Positions 25,036 to 32,003 are shown, numbered from the stretch's first letter. The stretch: DNA of 64,000 bases from Nocardioides sp. (GCF_030150155.1 NZ_JASLGR010000018.1:94967-158966); one strand, 5' to 3'. Translations and numbers: made by a program. Notes: generated from the sequence alone by a model not told the origin.

Positions 25036-25203
25036 ATGTGCCGTCCCGTGACCTGCAAGACGTGCCAGAAGATCACCTGGGCCGGATGTGGTCAGCACAT
25101 CGCCCAGGTGAAGGCCGGGGTACCCGCCGACATGTGGTGCGGCGGGCACCCGCGTGAGGAGCGCAGCGGCGGGCTGCTCAGCCGCCTGTTCAAGCGCGGC
25201 TGA
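25036..25203 (+). CDS. Small cysteine-rich protein, 55 residues
   Basis: This ORF runs from ATG 25036 to TGA 25201-25203, three bases after the AhpD-like gene. The product has CKTCQK, then TWAGCGQHI and, near the middle, MWCGGHP: five or six Cys/His positions suited to metal or persulfide binding, ending in a basic LLSRLFKRG tail. Short proteins with a C-x-x-C-x-K then T-W-x-G-C-G-x-H pattern occur widely as uncharacterised proteins. Cotranscription with the CxxC protein under a CsoR/CstR-like repressor points to metal or sulfur handling; the precise role is unknown. Confidence 0.8.
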   Translation: MCRPVTCKTCQKITWAGCGQHIAQVKAGVPADMWCGGHPREERSGGLLSRLFKRG

Positions 25204-25224
25204 GGCCGCGCGGGGGCCGGTCGC

Positions 25225-25698
25225 TCAGACGGCGGCCGGCTCCAGGATCTGCTTCATCGCAGCCAGGGTGGCGGTGATGCCGGCCTCGGCGTTGCCCGGG
25301 GCACCGGCGATGATCGTGTCGGCACGCTCGGGGTACTTCACCCGGATCGTGGCCTGGCCCTCCTCGGAGAACTCCCACGACTCGGTGAGGACCGCGGTGC
25401 CCTCCTCGGGGCCGGCCGTGACGGCGTACGTCCACGACGCGATGCCCGGGCCGGTCGACCAGCCGAAGGTGGTGCCGTCGGCGACGAGGACCTCGTTGCG
25501 GGTCTCCCAGGTGCGGCCGGCGACCTCGTTGCGTCCGAGGAAGGACGCCCCGACCTCGGCGACGGCACCGTCGTCCCAGACCACCTCATGACAGACCGGG
25601 GACCACTCCCCCGTCCGGGTGACGTCGGAGAAGAGGGCGTAGACCTCCTCCGGGGCAGCGGCGACGGTGACGGACGCGGAGTAGGTCAGGGTAGGCAC
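25225..25698 (-). CDS. SRPBCC family protein (polyketide cyclase/dehydrase type)
   Basis: This 157-residue START-like protein has the usual opening strand and helix (YSASVTVAAAPEEVYALFSDVTRTGEWSPV) and a C-terminal long helix. Such proteins bind hydrophobic ligands in a central cavity; nothing in the sequence reveals the ligand. The GTG start lies six bases after TAGGTT on the minus strand, fitting a leaderless transcript. It ends 21 bp from the small Cys-rich gene, convergently, with no strong terminator visible. Confidence 0.87.
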   Translation of the reverse strand: MPTLTYSASVTVAAAPEEVYALFSDVTRTGEWSPVCHEVVWDDGAVAEVGASFLGRNEVAGRTWETRNEVLVADGTTFGWSTGPGIASWTYAVTAGPEEGTAVLTESWEFSEEGQATIRVKYPERADTIIAGAPGNAEAGITATLAAMKQILEPAAV

Positions 25699-25707
25699 GC
25701 CCGCAAC

Positions 25708-26535
25708 CTATCGGCCGGGGGTGAGCCTGGTGCAGGCCGCTCCCACCACGGCGAGCACCGCACCCCCGGCAGCGACGGCGAGGAACCAGGCCGTGACGTC
25801 GGAGGTGAGCGCGTCGAGCACCGCCCCACCCAGCGCGTCGGCCGCGTCCAGGGCCACCCCGCGAGCGAAGAACCACGCCACCAGCCCGACCAGTGCCGTC
25901 CCCACCACGGCCAGGCCGGCGATCACCAGCGCGGTGGCCCGCCGCTGTGCGACCAGCAGACCGGCAGCGGCCAGGACGAGGGTGGCGACCAGGGAGGGTA
26001 CGGCGAGCAGGTCGAGGAGCCTCGCGGAGTCCAGCGCCCTGACCAGCGACGGTGAGGCGGCGATGTCGACGGTCCCGCTCGGCGTCGGCAGCGCGCTCGC
26101 GAACGGCACCCCCATCGCCGTCAGGCGCTCGCGGAGTCCCTCGAAGAGCACCCCGAGATCGACGCTGAGCGACTGGTTCGAGACGCTCGCCCACAGGTTC
26201 TCTCGCCGGATCGTGGCCACCAGCTCCTGGTGCGAGCGGCGCACTGCCGTGCGCCACACCTGGGCGAACTGATCGGTCGCGACCACCCTCGCCGTCGTGG
26301 CCGAGGCCACCGGGGCGAGCGCGGACGGCAGCCCGTTCTCCTCCATCGCCTGCACCAGCGCCGACGTCACCCGCCGCTGCACCTCGGGCCGCTCGATCAG
26401 CGGGCCGACGGCACTGGTCCACCGGTCGCTGTCGAGCAGGTGATGCTGGCCCCAGACCGCGACGAAGGAGAAGGACCCGACGAGGAGCGACGCGATCAGC
26501 AGGACGGCAGCGAGCGTGGTGCGCAGGCCAGACAT
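25708..26535 (-). CDS. Membrane protein of unknown function with extracytoplasmic domain
   Basis: This 275-residue protein starts with a signal-anchor helix (TTLAAVLLIASLLVGSFSFVAVW), then a roughly 150-residue polar helical domain probably outside the membrane, then three helices near the C-terminus (about 175-200, 203-230 and 245-268). The early pattern, HHLLDSDRWTSAVGPLIERPEVQRRV, is common in actinobacterial membrane proteins with no assigned role. A recognised family name cannot be given. Confidence 0.75.
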   Translation of the reverse strand: MSGLRTTLAAVLLIASLLVGSFSFVAVWGQHHLLDSDRWTSAVGPLIERPEVQRRVTSALVQAMEENGLPSALAPVASATTARVVATDQFAQVWRTAVRRSHQELVATIRRENLWASVSNQSLSVDLGVLFEGLRERLTAMGVPFASALPTPSGTVDIAASPSLVRALDSARLLDLLAVPSLVATLVLAAAGLLVAQRRATALVIAGLAVVGTALVGLVAWFFARGVALDAADALGGAVLDALTSDVTAWFLAVAAGGAVLAVVGAACTRLTPGR

Positions 26536-26553
26536 GGCCCCACCCTCTCAGCC

Positions 26554-26646
26554 GAACAGGGGAAAGTAACGCCCCCCCCCACGACGTGAACAGGGGGAGA
26601 GTAACCCCCACCACGGCGCGAACTTGGGGAAAGTAACCCCCACCTA
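26554..26646. repeat. Three tandem copies of a hairpin-forming intergenic repeat
   Basis: Three units begin with GAAC at 26554, 26588 and 26620 (spacing 34 and 32 bp). Each contains GGGGAAAGTAAC followed by a C-tract, so each can form a short GGGG/CCCC hairpin around AAAGTAA. The units are degenerate outside this core, and the first has a run of nine Cs. They fill most of the gap between the membrane protein and the SAV_915-like gene. Confidence 0.8.
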
Positions 26647-26955
26647 GGCGGGGCTACGCAGCCCACCCGGAGCCATCACCAGGTCCGGGTCGACCTGCAC
26701 CCGCTCGATCCCGATCGGGTCCAGGACCTCGTGCAGCCGGCGCAGGGTGAGGTGGTCGTGGGCGGTGCCCGCACCCATCGCCTCCTCGAGCCGGCCGAGG
26801 GAGGTGAACGCGATCGCGGTGCGGGTGCCGTCGGGCAGCCGACCGGTCAGGAGTACGTCGATCCCGTCACCGACCCGGCGTACGGGCACGACGATGTGAT
26901 CACGTGGGGCGTCCAGCGCCTGGGCCATCGAGGTCAACTCCTCTGCGGGGGCCAC
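26644..26955 (-). CDS. SAV_915-like/SseB-type small protein
   Basis: This 103-residue protein resembles the SAV_915/SseB-N-terminal type found widely in actinobacteria: VPVRRVGDGIDVLLTG, TAIAFTSLGRLEEAMG and a C-terminal LGIE-like VQVDPDLVMAPGG. The molecular role is unknown. The start is the GTG at 26955; the in-frame ATG nine codons later is an alternative. The 3' end runs into the last unit of the hairpin repeats. Confidence 0.7.
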   Translation of the reverse strand: MAPAEELTSMAQALDAPRDHIVVPVRRVGDGIDVLLTGRLPDGTRTAIAFTSLGRLEEAMGAGTAHDHLTLRRLHEVLDPIGIERVQVDPDLVMAPGGLRSPA

Positions 26956-27022
26956 GGATCCGTTCCGCGCCCGGTCACTCCGACCCTCCTCCCGCGGTGG
27001 CCCCGAGGCCAGCCGAACCGCG

Positions 27023-27060
27023 TTAGGTCCGCATCAGGATCGTGTCAGTGCCCCGTCAGG
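27023..27060 (+). promoter_or_regulatory. Four 11-bp direct repeats, OmpR/PhoB-type operator
   Basis: TTAG/TCAG cores fall at 27023, 27034, 27045 and 27056, exactly 11 bp apart, within the units CGTTAGGTCCG, CATCAGGATCG, TGTCAGTGCCC and CGTCAGGGCTC. Head-to-tail sites at one-helical-turn spacing are characteristic of OmpR/PhoB-family response regulators. They precede a 44-residue membrane protein by about 40 bp. Confidence 0.65.
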
Positions 27061-27099
27061 GCTCCCCGCCGAGCGTCCCGGCGCCCGCACAGTAGGGGC

Positions 27100-27234
27100 A
27101 TGCGCATCCCGCCGTACCACCACCATCACCGTCCCACCGGCCTCGGCGACCTCACCGGGGTCTGGGTCGTGTGCGCCGCCGCCGCGATCGCGACCGGTCT
27201 CGCCCTGCTGGCGCGGCTGCTGCTCGGAGACTGA
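27100..27234 (+). CDS. Small His-rich single-span membrane protein
   Basis: This ORF of 44 residues starts at ATG 27100 with an AGGGG stretch a few bases upstream. The N-terminus carries YHHHHRP, four consecutive histidines, followed by one transmembrane helix (GVWVVCAAAAIATGLALLARLLLG) and an acidic end. It is too short for a confident family call. The strong repeat array directly upstream makes it likely to be a real, regulated gene; the histidines could bind metal, but this is inference. Confidence 0.5.
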   Translation: MRIPPYHHHHRPTGLGDLTGVWVVCAAAAIATGLALLARLLLGD

Positions 27235-27257
27235 CGCGAGCACCCTAGGCTCCTCCC

Positions 27258-27641
27258 ATGCCCTCCCGCACCAAGGCCGCCACCTACGCACGGCGTCGGG
27301 CGCGACGGATGGCGAAGGTCGACCACGACCTCACCCCCGCCCAGTGGGAGGCCATCCAGGAGGCGTGGGGCGGCTGCGCCTACTGCGGCGCGGCGGGCGG
27401 CACGGGGCCGGGCCAGGGACTGCAGCGCGACTGCATGCTCCCCATCTCCCGCGGCGGGCGGTACACGCTGGACAACGTCGTACCGGCGTGCGCGTCGTGC
27501 AACGCCAGCAAGTGCAACACCGAGCTGACGGTCTGGATGCGGCGCAAGCGGCTCGACGAGCGGGCGTTCTGGGCCCGCACAGTCGAGATCACGCAGGCCC
27601 TGAGCGACCTCAGAGGACCTTCTTCACCACACTCGACTTGA
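27258..27641 (+). CDS. HNH endonuclease domain protein
   Basis: This 127-residue protein has a compact HNH/zinc fold: Cys40-x-x-Cys43 (GGCAYCG), the LQRDCMLPISRGG segment, NVVPACASCNASK with the second Cys pair, and a helical end. The second residue of the usual H-x-H pair reads Asp58-Cys59, somewhat unlike classical HNH, so catalytic activity is not certain. The N-terminus is very basic (RRRARRMAK), fit for nucleic-acid binding. TAGGCT at 27246-27251 lies six bases before the ATG. The 3' end overlaps the PhnA-like gene convergently by 32 bp. Confidence 0.85.
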   Translation: MPSRTKAATYARRRARRMAKVDHDLTPAQWEAIQEAWGGCAYCGAAGGTGPGQGLQRDCMLPISRGGRYTLDNVVPACASCNASKCNTELTVWMRRKRLDERAFWARTVEITQALSDLRGPSSPHST

Positions 27642-27825
27642 GCTGCATCTGCCCGAACCCGGGCACCTTGGCGTCGATGTCGTGGTCGCCGACGCCGTCG
27701 GTGATCAGGCGGATGCCCTTGACCTTGGTGCCGACCTTCACGGTGCCGCCGCCGGCACCCTTCACCTTGAGGTCCTTGACGATGGTGACGGTGTCACCGT
27801 CGGCCAGCTCGTTGCCGACGGCGTC
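27610..27825 (-). CDS. PhnA/YjdM C-terminal domain protein, start codon unclear
   Basis: The last about 71 residues match the PhnA domain closely: DAVGNELADGDTVTIVKDLK, GTKVKGIRL, HDIDAKVPGFG and LKSSVVKKVL. The N-terminal zinc ribbon of full-length PhnA/YjdM is not present. In frame, the codons immediately upstream (GGC CGC ACA TCC CGT AAG) contain no ATG, GTG, TTG or CTG until deep inside the divergent acyltransferase gene, so the true start cannot be identified. A one-base change in the 27826-27850 region could have removed it, or the gene is a decayed remnant. Function is unclear even for intact homologues. Confidence 0.55.
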   Translation of the reverse strand, partial: DAVGNELADGDTVTIVKDLKVKGAGGGTVKVGTKVKGIRLITDGVGDHDIDAKVPGFGQMQLKSSVVKKVL

Positions 27826-27864
27826 CTTACGGGATGTGCGGCCACCACCGCTTAGCCTTGCCGC

Positions 27865-28443
27865 ATGCTTCGACGGATCGCTGCCCGCCTGTTCTGGTCC
27901 GTCTCCGGTTGGAAGCTGGTCACCGAGCCGGCCCCGACCCGCCCGACGGTGCTGATCGGGGCGCCGCACACGTCCAACTGGGACTTCATCCTGATGTTGG
28001 CGATCGCGTGGCGGCTGGGGATCCACGTCCGGTGGCTGGGCAAGGACGGCCTCTTCCGCGGCTGGCGCGGACCGCTGATGCGCGGGCTCGGCGGCATCCC
28101 GGTGGACCGTTCGAACCCGGCGGGCGTCGTCGACAACGTGGTCGCCCAGGCCCACGCCGGGGAGGTGTTCGGCCTGGTCGTGACGCCGGACGGCACCCGG
28201 GGCGCGCACACGCACTGGAAGTCCGGGTTCTACCGGATCGCGCGGGAGACGCAGATGCCCGTCACCCTGGGGTACGTCGACCGCGTCACGAAGACGACCG
28301 GGCTCGGCCCCACGATCGAGCTGACCGGGGACATCGCCGCCGACATGGACGTGATCCGGGCGTTCTATGCCGACAAGGCGGGGTTCCACCCGGACAAGCG
28401 GGTGGAGCCGCGGCTGGCCTCGGAGGACGCGCCGGGAGCCTGA
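27865..28443 (+). CDS. 1-acyl-sn-glycerol-3-phosphate acyltransferase-like protein
   Basis: This 192-residue protein of the PlsC-like lysophospholipid acyltransferase family has the block I-like motif GAPHTSNWDFI (an H-x-x-x-x-D-like core, His33-Thr-Ser-Asn-Trp-Asp38), followed by WLGKDGLFRGW, RGLGGIPVDRS and TPDGTR. This compact type, around 190 residues with P-H-T-S-N-W-D, is common in bacteria; the acceptor is not known. TAGCCT at 27853-27858 ends six bases before the ATG. It is divergent from the PhnA-like ORF. Confidence 0.87.
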   Translation: MLRRIAARLFWSVSGWKLVTEPAPTRPTVLIGAPHTSNWDFILMLAIAWRLGIHVRWLGKDGLFRGWRGPLMRGLGGIPVDRSNPAGVVDNVVAQAHAGEVFGLVVTPDGTRGAHTHWKSGFYRIARETQMPVTLGYVDRVTKTTGLGPTIELTGDIAADMDVIRAFYADKAGFHPDKRVEPRLASEDAPGA

Positions 28444-28445
28444 GG

Positions 28446-28988
28446 TCAGGCGCCCCAGATCCAGTTCACCAGGCCGCTGAGCGGCTCCGGGACGGACCCG
28501 AGGTCCACGTCGGCCGCCATCCGGGCGGCGTACTTCGCCTTGCGCTCCGACGAGGCGGCGAAGAAGCGTCGGAGCTGCTCGCGCGGCTCGGCTTCGCTGT
28601 GGGCTGCCTGGGCCTGGAACGAGCGGAACCCGCTGAGGTCGACGTACGACTCCAGCACGGGGGTCAGCTCGCTGACCCCGATCGCACCGATCAGCTCGTC
28701 GAGCAGATCCCTGCGGCAGGCGAAGAAGCCCTGGCGGGTGAGGTCCTCGCCCTCCTGCCGGTTGAGGGCTCCGGCGACGAACCGCTCCTCGGCCTCGGAG
28801 TAGAGCCCGCCGACGCGGTGCCCGGCGGCGGTGGCCTCCTCGATCCCGCGCCCGAAGTTGCCGGCCCCGTTGAGCACGGTGACGGTGATGTTCTCGGTCT
28901 CGAAGTCCACGCCATAGCGCGGCGCGAACGCGACCAGGGCCGCCTGATCAGCGGCAGACTCGACGAGGAGGGTGATCGGCTTCGACAT
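28446..28988 (-). CDS. Stand-alone TOPRIM domain protein, OLD-nuclease type
   Basis: This 180-residue protein resembles only the C-terminal TOPRIM part of OLD-family nucleases. The N-terminus LLVESAADQAALVAFA carries the conserved Glu of the first TOPRIM motif, then ITVTVLNGAGNFGRGIE, and GFFACRRDLLDELIGAIG. The usual D-x-D is replaced by a looser LYSEAEERF-like region, so metal-dependent activity is uncertain. The AAA ATPase half of OLD is absent. Proteins of this type occur singly in actinobacteria; a repair or defence role is possible but not shown. Confidence 0.78.
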   Translation of the reverse strand: MSKPITLLVESAADQAALVAFAPRYGVDFETENITVTVLNGAGNFGRGIEEATAAGHRVGGLYSEAEERFVAGALNRQEGEDLTRQGFFACRRDLLDELIGAIGVSELTPVLESYVDLSGFRSFQAQAAHSEAEPREQLRRFFAASSERKAKYAARMAADVDLGSVPEPLSGLVNWIWGA

Positions 28989-29050
28989 CAGGCCTGAAGC
29001 GTACTGAGGGTCCTGAACGGCGCCACATCGGGCCGCCCCGGACAGGCAGA

Positions 29051-29080
29051 CGCGGCGCCCCGGGTCCCCGGTGCGCCGCG
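29051..29080 (-). terminator. Strong hairpin downstream of hsp20
   Basis: CGCGGCGCCCCGGG is followed after one base by CCCCGGTGCGCCGCG, an almost perfect GC-rich inverted repeat with a very small loop, 20 bp past the hsp20 stop. No U-tract follows, which is common for actinobacterial terminators. Confidence 0.5.
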
Positions 29081-29100
29081 CGCCATGGTGTGTCTCGCTG

Positions 29101-29544
29101 CTAGGCGGTAATCGCCTCGGGCGTGTCGTGACGACCGCTCGCGTCGCCGCTGCGCACCTCGATCCGGCGCGGCTTGGCCTTCTCCGCTACCGGGATCGTG
29201 AGTCGCAGCACCCCGGCGTCGTAGTGCGCGTCGATCTGGCCGAGGTCGAGATTGTCGCCCAGGACCAGTTGCCGGCTGAAGAGCCCCTTCGGGCGCTCCG
29301 AGGCCAACGGCTCCCAGTCACCATGGCGAGCCGGTCGCTCGGCTCTGACCGTCAACACGTTGCGCTCAACGTCGATATCAAGGGTGTCAGCAGCAACGCC
29401 GGGCATGTCGAGCTCGACGATGAAGCGGTCGCCCTCGCGCCACGCGTCCATCGGCATGATGGCCGGGCGTGAGGTCGTGCCGGTCCCCAGAAGCTGCTGG
29501 GCGAGCCGATCGAAGTCACGAAACGGGTCAGTACGCATCAACAT
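29101..29544 (-). CDS. Hsp20/alpha-crystallin small heat-shock protein
   Basis: This 147-residue sHsp has an alpha-crystallin domain at about 30-130: PMDAWREGDRFIVELDMPGV, VERNVLTVRAER, a GLFSRQLVLGDNLD strand and the A-x-x-x-x-G-V-L-x-L-x-I-P motif (AHYDAGVLRLTIPV). Its role is to bind unfolding proteins without ATP. A perfect ribosome site (GGAGGTGA, complement at 29551-29558) precedes the ATG by seven bases, unlike the many leaderless genes here. A MerR-type regulator gene is divergent and is the likely controller. Confidence 0.95.
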   Translation of the reverse strand: MLMRTDPFRDFDRLAQQLLGTGTTSRPAIMPMDAWREGDRFIVELDMPGVAADTLDIDVERNVLTVRAERPARHGDWEPLASERPKGLFSRQLVLGDNLDLGQIDAHYDAGVLRLTIPVAEKAKPRRIEVRSGDASGRHDTPEAITA

Positions 29545-29685
29545 AGTGGTTCACCTCCAATGAGATCTGGTTGACGACCTATAGTGGCCGCTAGAGATTT
29601 ATTTAGCACTCCGATGTGCAGCTTTCAAGAGCCAGTGGAGCCGCGAGCCTCCACGCCCGACGCGACCGACACGACAGGACCGGTG

Positions 29686-30033
29686 ATGGCGATCCCCCAC
29701 GACAGCCAGGATGGGACGGTGGCGCTGTATGCCATCTCCATCGCCGCAGAGCTGGTCGGCACCGGTATCCAGAATCTGCGCGCGTACGAGCGACGCGGTC
29801 TGGTCGCCCCGCACCGGACCCCGGGCGGCACCCGGCTCTACAGTGCCAACGACCTCATCCGCTTGCGCCGTATCACCACGCTCCTGTCCGACGGCCTCAA
29901 CCTCGCTGGAGTGGAGGTCGTCCTCCGACTGGAGGACCAGAATGAGGCGTTACGACTCAGGCTCGCCCGTATCGACCCCCGGGGCACAATGAAGGCCCCC
30001 GCCCCCGACGAAAAGCCGATCAGTGACCTCTGA
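29686..30033 (+). CDS. MerR family regulator, HspR-like
   Basis: This protein is 115 residues from the ATG at 29686, which has AGGA six bases upstream. An in-frame GTG at 29584 would add 34 unconserved residues. The winged-helix MerR domain fits HspR-like heat-shock repressors: YAISIAAELVGTGIQNLRAYERRGLVAPHRTPGGTRLYS, then GLNLAGVEVVLRLEDQNEALR, a short dimerisation helix. It faces hsp20, supporting a heat-shock role. TTAGCACTC at 29603-29611 is one half of the CIRCE sequence, with no second half visible. Its 3' end overlaps the alarmone synthetase gene by 11 bp. Confidence 0.87.
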   Translation: MAIPHDSQDGTVALYAISIAAELVGTGIQNLRAYERRGLVAPHRTPGGTRLYSANDLIRLRRITTLLSDGLNLAGVEVVLRLEDQNEALRLRLARIDPRGTMKAPAPDEKPISDL

Positions 30034-30709
30034 AACCAGCACCCCGCTCGAGCAGCTCCACGACTCCGCACTCGACGTCGGCGCGGATCTGTTGGCCATG
30101 CGCCTGCACTACCGGTTCGGGATGGACGTCGTCCTCACCAAGATCTCGATGCTCCAGCGCGAGTTCGAGGGCACCCGGGACTACTCCCCGATCGAGCACG
30201 TCCGGTCGCGGCTCAAGACGCCACAGAGCCTGATCGCCAAGGCGCAGCGGCTCGGCGTGCCACTGGTCCCGTCGGAGATCAAGGCGCACATCCGCGACAT
30301 CGCCGGGATCCGGGTGACCTGCAGCTTCACCACCGACGTGTACTGGATCGCGCAGATGCTGAGTCAGCAGCCCGACGTCACGGTGGTCGAGGTCAAGGAC
30401 TACATCAAGAACCCGAAGGCCAACGGCTACCGCTCCCTGCACCAGATCATCTCGGTGCCGGTCTACCTCTCCGACCGCACCGAGCACGTCTTCGTCGAGC
30501 TCCAGATCCGCACGATCGCGATGGACTTCTGGGCCAGCGTCGAGCACAAGCTGTTCTATAAGCACGACACCGACCTGCCCGACCGGCTCCGCGCCGAGCT
30601 CGACTTCGCGGCCCGGCTGGCGGCGGACCTGGACGAGCGGATGGAGAACCTGCGCACCGAGATCGAGGAGCCCTCGGTCTCCCGACAGGCACTACCCCCG
30701 ACCCCGTAA
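30023..30709 (+). CDS. Small alarmone synthetase (RelA/SpoT domain, no HD domain)
   Basis: This 228-residue single-domain GTP pyrophosphokinase-like protein shows the (p)ppGpp synthetase motifs: SRLKTPQSLIAKAQR, DIAGIRVTCSF, NPKANGYRSLHQII and VELQIRTIAMDFWASVEHKL. It lacks the hydrolase and regulatory domains of long Rel, as in RelP/RelQ proteins. The GTG start lies inside the MerR gene, so expression is linked to that heat-shock-type regulator. The C-terminal residues after about 215 are not conserved. Placement suggests a stress-induced alarmone source. Confidence 0.9.
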   Translation: MTSETSTPLEQLHDSALDVGADLLAMRLHYRFGMDVVLTKISMLQREFEGTRDYSPIEHVRSRLKTPQSLIAKAQRLGVPLVPSEIKAHIRDIAGIRVTCSFTTDVYWIAQMLSQQPDVTVVEVKDYIKNPKANGYRSLHQIISVPVYLSDRTEHVFVELQIRTIAMDFWASVEHKLFYKHDTDLPDRLRAELDFAARLAADLDERMENLRTEIEEPSVSRQALPPTP

Positions 30710-30718
30710 CCTCGTCTC

Positions 30719-31168
30719 ATGACGTACGACGTCGCCGTCTGGGTCGGCGCGATCCCCTCGAGTCCACACGCCGCCGACGAGGAGTTCGAGCGTCGGATGG
30801 ATCAGCTGGAGGAGGCCGACGGGGAGCTCACTCCCGCACCCGAGCTCCTGGCGTACGTCGAGGCCGCGCTCGCCCTCTACCCCGCGCTCGACGACGCTCC
30901 TGAGGGCGCCGAAGGCTCCGATGACGACTGTCCGTGGGCGTCGGCACCCCTGGCCGACGAGATCGTCGGCGACACCCTCTGCTTCCCGTTGACGTGGACC
31001 GGTGCGGAGTACGCCCGTGATCCGCTCGCCGAGCTGGCCGCCTCGATGGGGCTGGTCTGCTACGACCCCCAGGAGGAGACCCTGCTCCCCTCTCCGCCCG
31101 CCCATCGGGCGGTGCGCGCCGCTGAGCGCCGGCCGCGGACCTGGTTCAGCAGGCTGCTGGGGCGCTGA
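30719..31168 (+). CDS. Conserved hypothetical acidic protein
   Basis: This 149-residue protein opens with YDVAVWVGAIPSS and continues with an acidic helix (ADEEFERRMDQLEEADGEL), a YVEAALALYPAL helix, a CPWASAPLADE segment and ASMGLVCYDPQEETLLP near the C-terminus. This pattern recurs in many bacterial proteins of unknown function, often near toxin or immunity genes; I do not assign a role. TAACCT at 30707-30712 ends six bases before the ATG. Confidence 0.75.
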   Translation: MTYDVAVWVGAIPSSPHAADEEFERRMDQLEEADGELTPAPELLAYVEAALALYPALDDAPEGAEGSDDDCPWASAPLADEIVGDTLCFPLTWTGAEYARDPLAELAASMGLVCYDPQEETLLPSPPAHRAVRAAERRPRTWFSRLLGR

Positions 31169-31203
31169 CTCCGCGCGTTCAGAGCGCGGCGGCCGGCGCG
31201 CGC

Positions 31204-31499
31204 CGAATACGCCCGGCACAGGAAGGAACTCGGCCACCTCGATGGTGCCGACCTCCAAGGTGCGGATGGCCCTCCAGGACCGCATCGATCTCCTGGCGCG
31301 ACGGGGCCTCCAGGATGGAGTAGCCACCGATGCCGCTCTCGGACTGGACCGGCGAACCCCCATCGACGATCACATCCCCCGCCCTGCCGAACCAGTCCAT
31401 CCAAGCCTGCATCCCCGCCTGCTGCTGCTCGGGCGTGGCGTTGGCCATCTGCTCCGCCGCGCTGGCGTCGGTCCGATAAAGAAGGAGAAACTTTGCCAT
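31204..31499 (-). pseudogene. YCII-domain (DGPF) protein, frameshifted
   Basis: The frame from ATG 31499 reads as a normal YCII/DGPF protein: MAKFLLLYRTDASAAEQM, TPEQQQAGMQAWMDWFG, VDGGSPVQ, GGYSILEA and VLEGHPHL. Directly after this, the expected end (GTIEVAEFLPVPG) appears in a different minus-strand frame, so a small insertion or deletion lies at about 31250-31262. Neither frame has a timely stop: the first runs on to 31179 with an unrelated tail, and the second continues antisense into the preceding gene. It is either a recent pseudogene or an assembly error. YCII proteins are small ferredoxin-like enzymes of mostly unknown role. Confidence 0.75.
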
Positions 31500-31643
31500 T
31501 GCTGTGCTTCTGATCTTCGAGATGACAGCACCCGCACCCGCGGGCCTGAGGCGAACCTAGAAGCCCATGCTGAGACGCGGCTGATCCTCAGTCAACGGCT
31601 GAGGAAACGAATACCCACGGAGCACACCGACGACGAGAATGCG

Positions 31644-31967
31644 TCACGTGGCGCTCTGCTGCCGTTCCTCGCCGGAGTCGAAGTGCTGGTCCAGGTAGTC
31701 GGCCACCGACAGGTCCGAGGTGCGCATGAGAGAGAAGACCTCAGCGCCCTGGCTCGGCTCGTCGCTCATCGCGAAGGCTTGGTAGAAGCCGACCGCCTCC
31801 CCGTCGCCGAGCAGGTCGACGTACTCGGCCGCCTCGGTTTCGGCTTGGGCGATCGCATCGTCGAGGTCCGGAGCCTTGAAGATGACGACCCGTTCCTCGT
31901 AGACGTCGCGCCCGTCGAGTCGCTCAGCGAAGCGATAGACGCTGCGCACGCCGAACCAGTGAGACAC
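31644..31967 (-). CDS. DUF4288 family protein
   Basis: This 107-residue protein matches DUF4288: HWFGVRSVYRF, YEERVVIFKAPDLDDAIAQAETEAAEYVDL and GFYQAFAMSDEP. Members are small proteins of unknown role, often near toxin-immunity or mobile regions. The GTG start lies six bases after TACGCT on the minus strand (leaderless type). A 144-bp gap to the YCII remnant holds only a weak CCTCAG/CTGAGG hairpin at about 31586-31604. Confidence 0.82.
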   Translation of the reverse strand: MSHWFGVRSVYRFAERLDGRDVYEERVVIFKAPDLDDAIAQAETEAAEYVDLLGDGEAVGFYQAFAMSDEPSQGAEVFSLMRTSDLSVADYLDQHFDSGEERQQSAT

Positions 31968-32003
31968 GGCCCGAGCGTACTGCTCCCCCTGCCGGCGGTT
32001 GGC

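Noticed and set aside
26554..26646. Possible CRISPR array
   Set aside because: Only three units with near-identical inter-unit sequence and a hairpin core; no distinct spacers and no cas genes.
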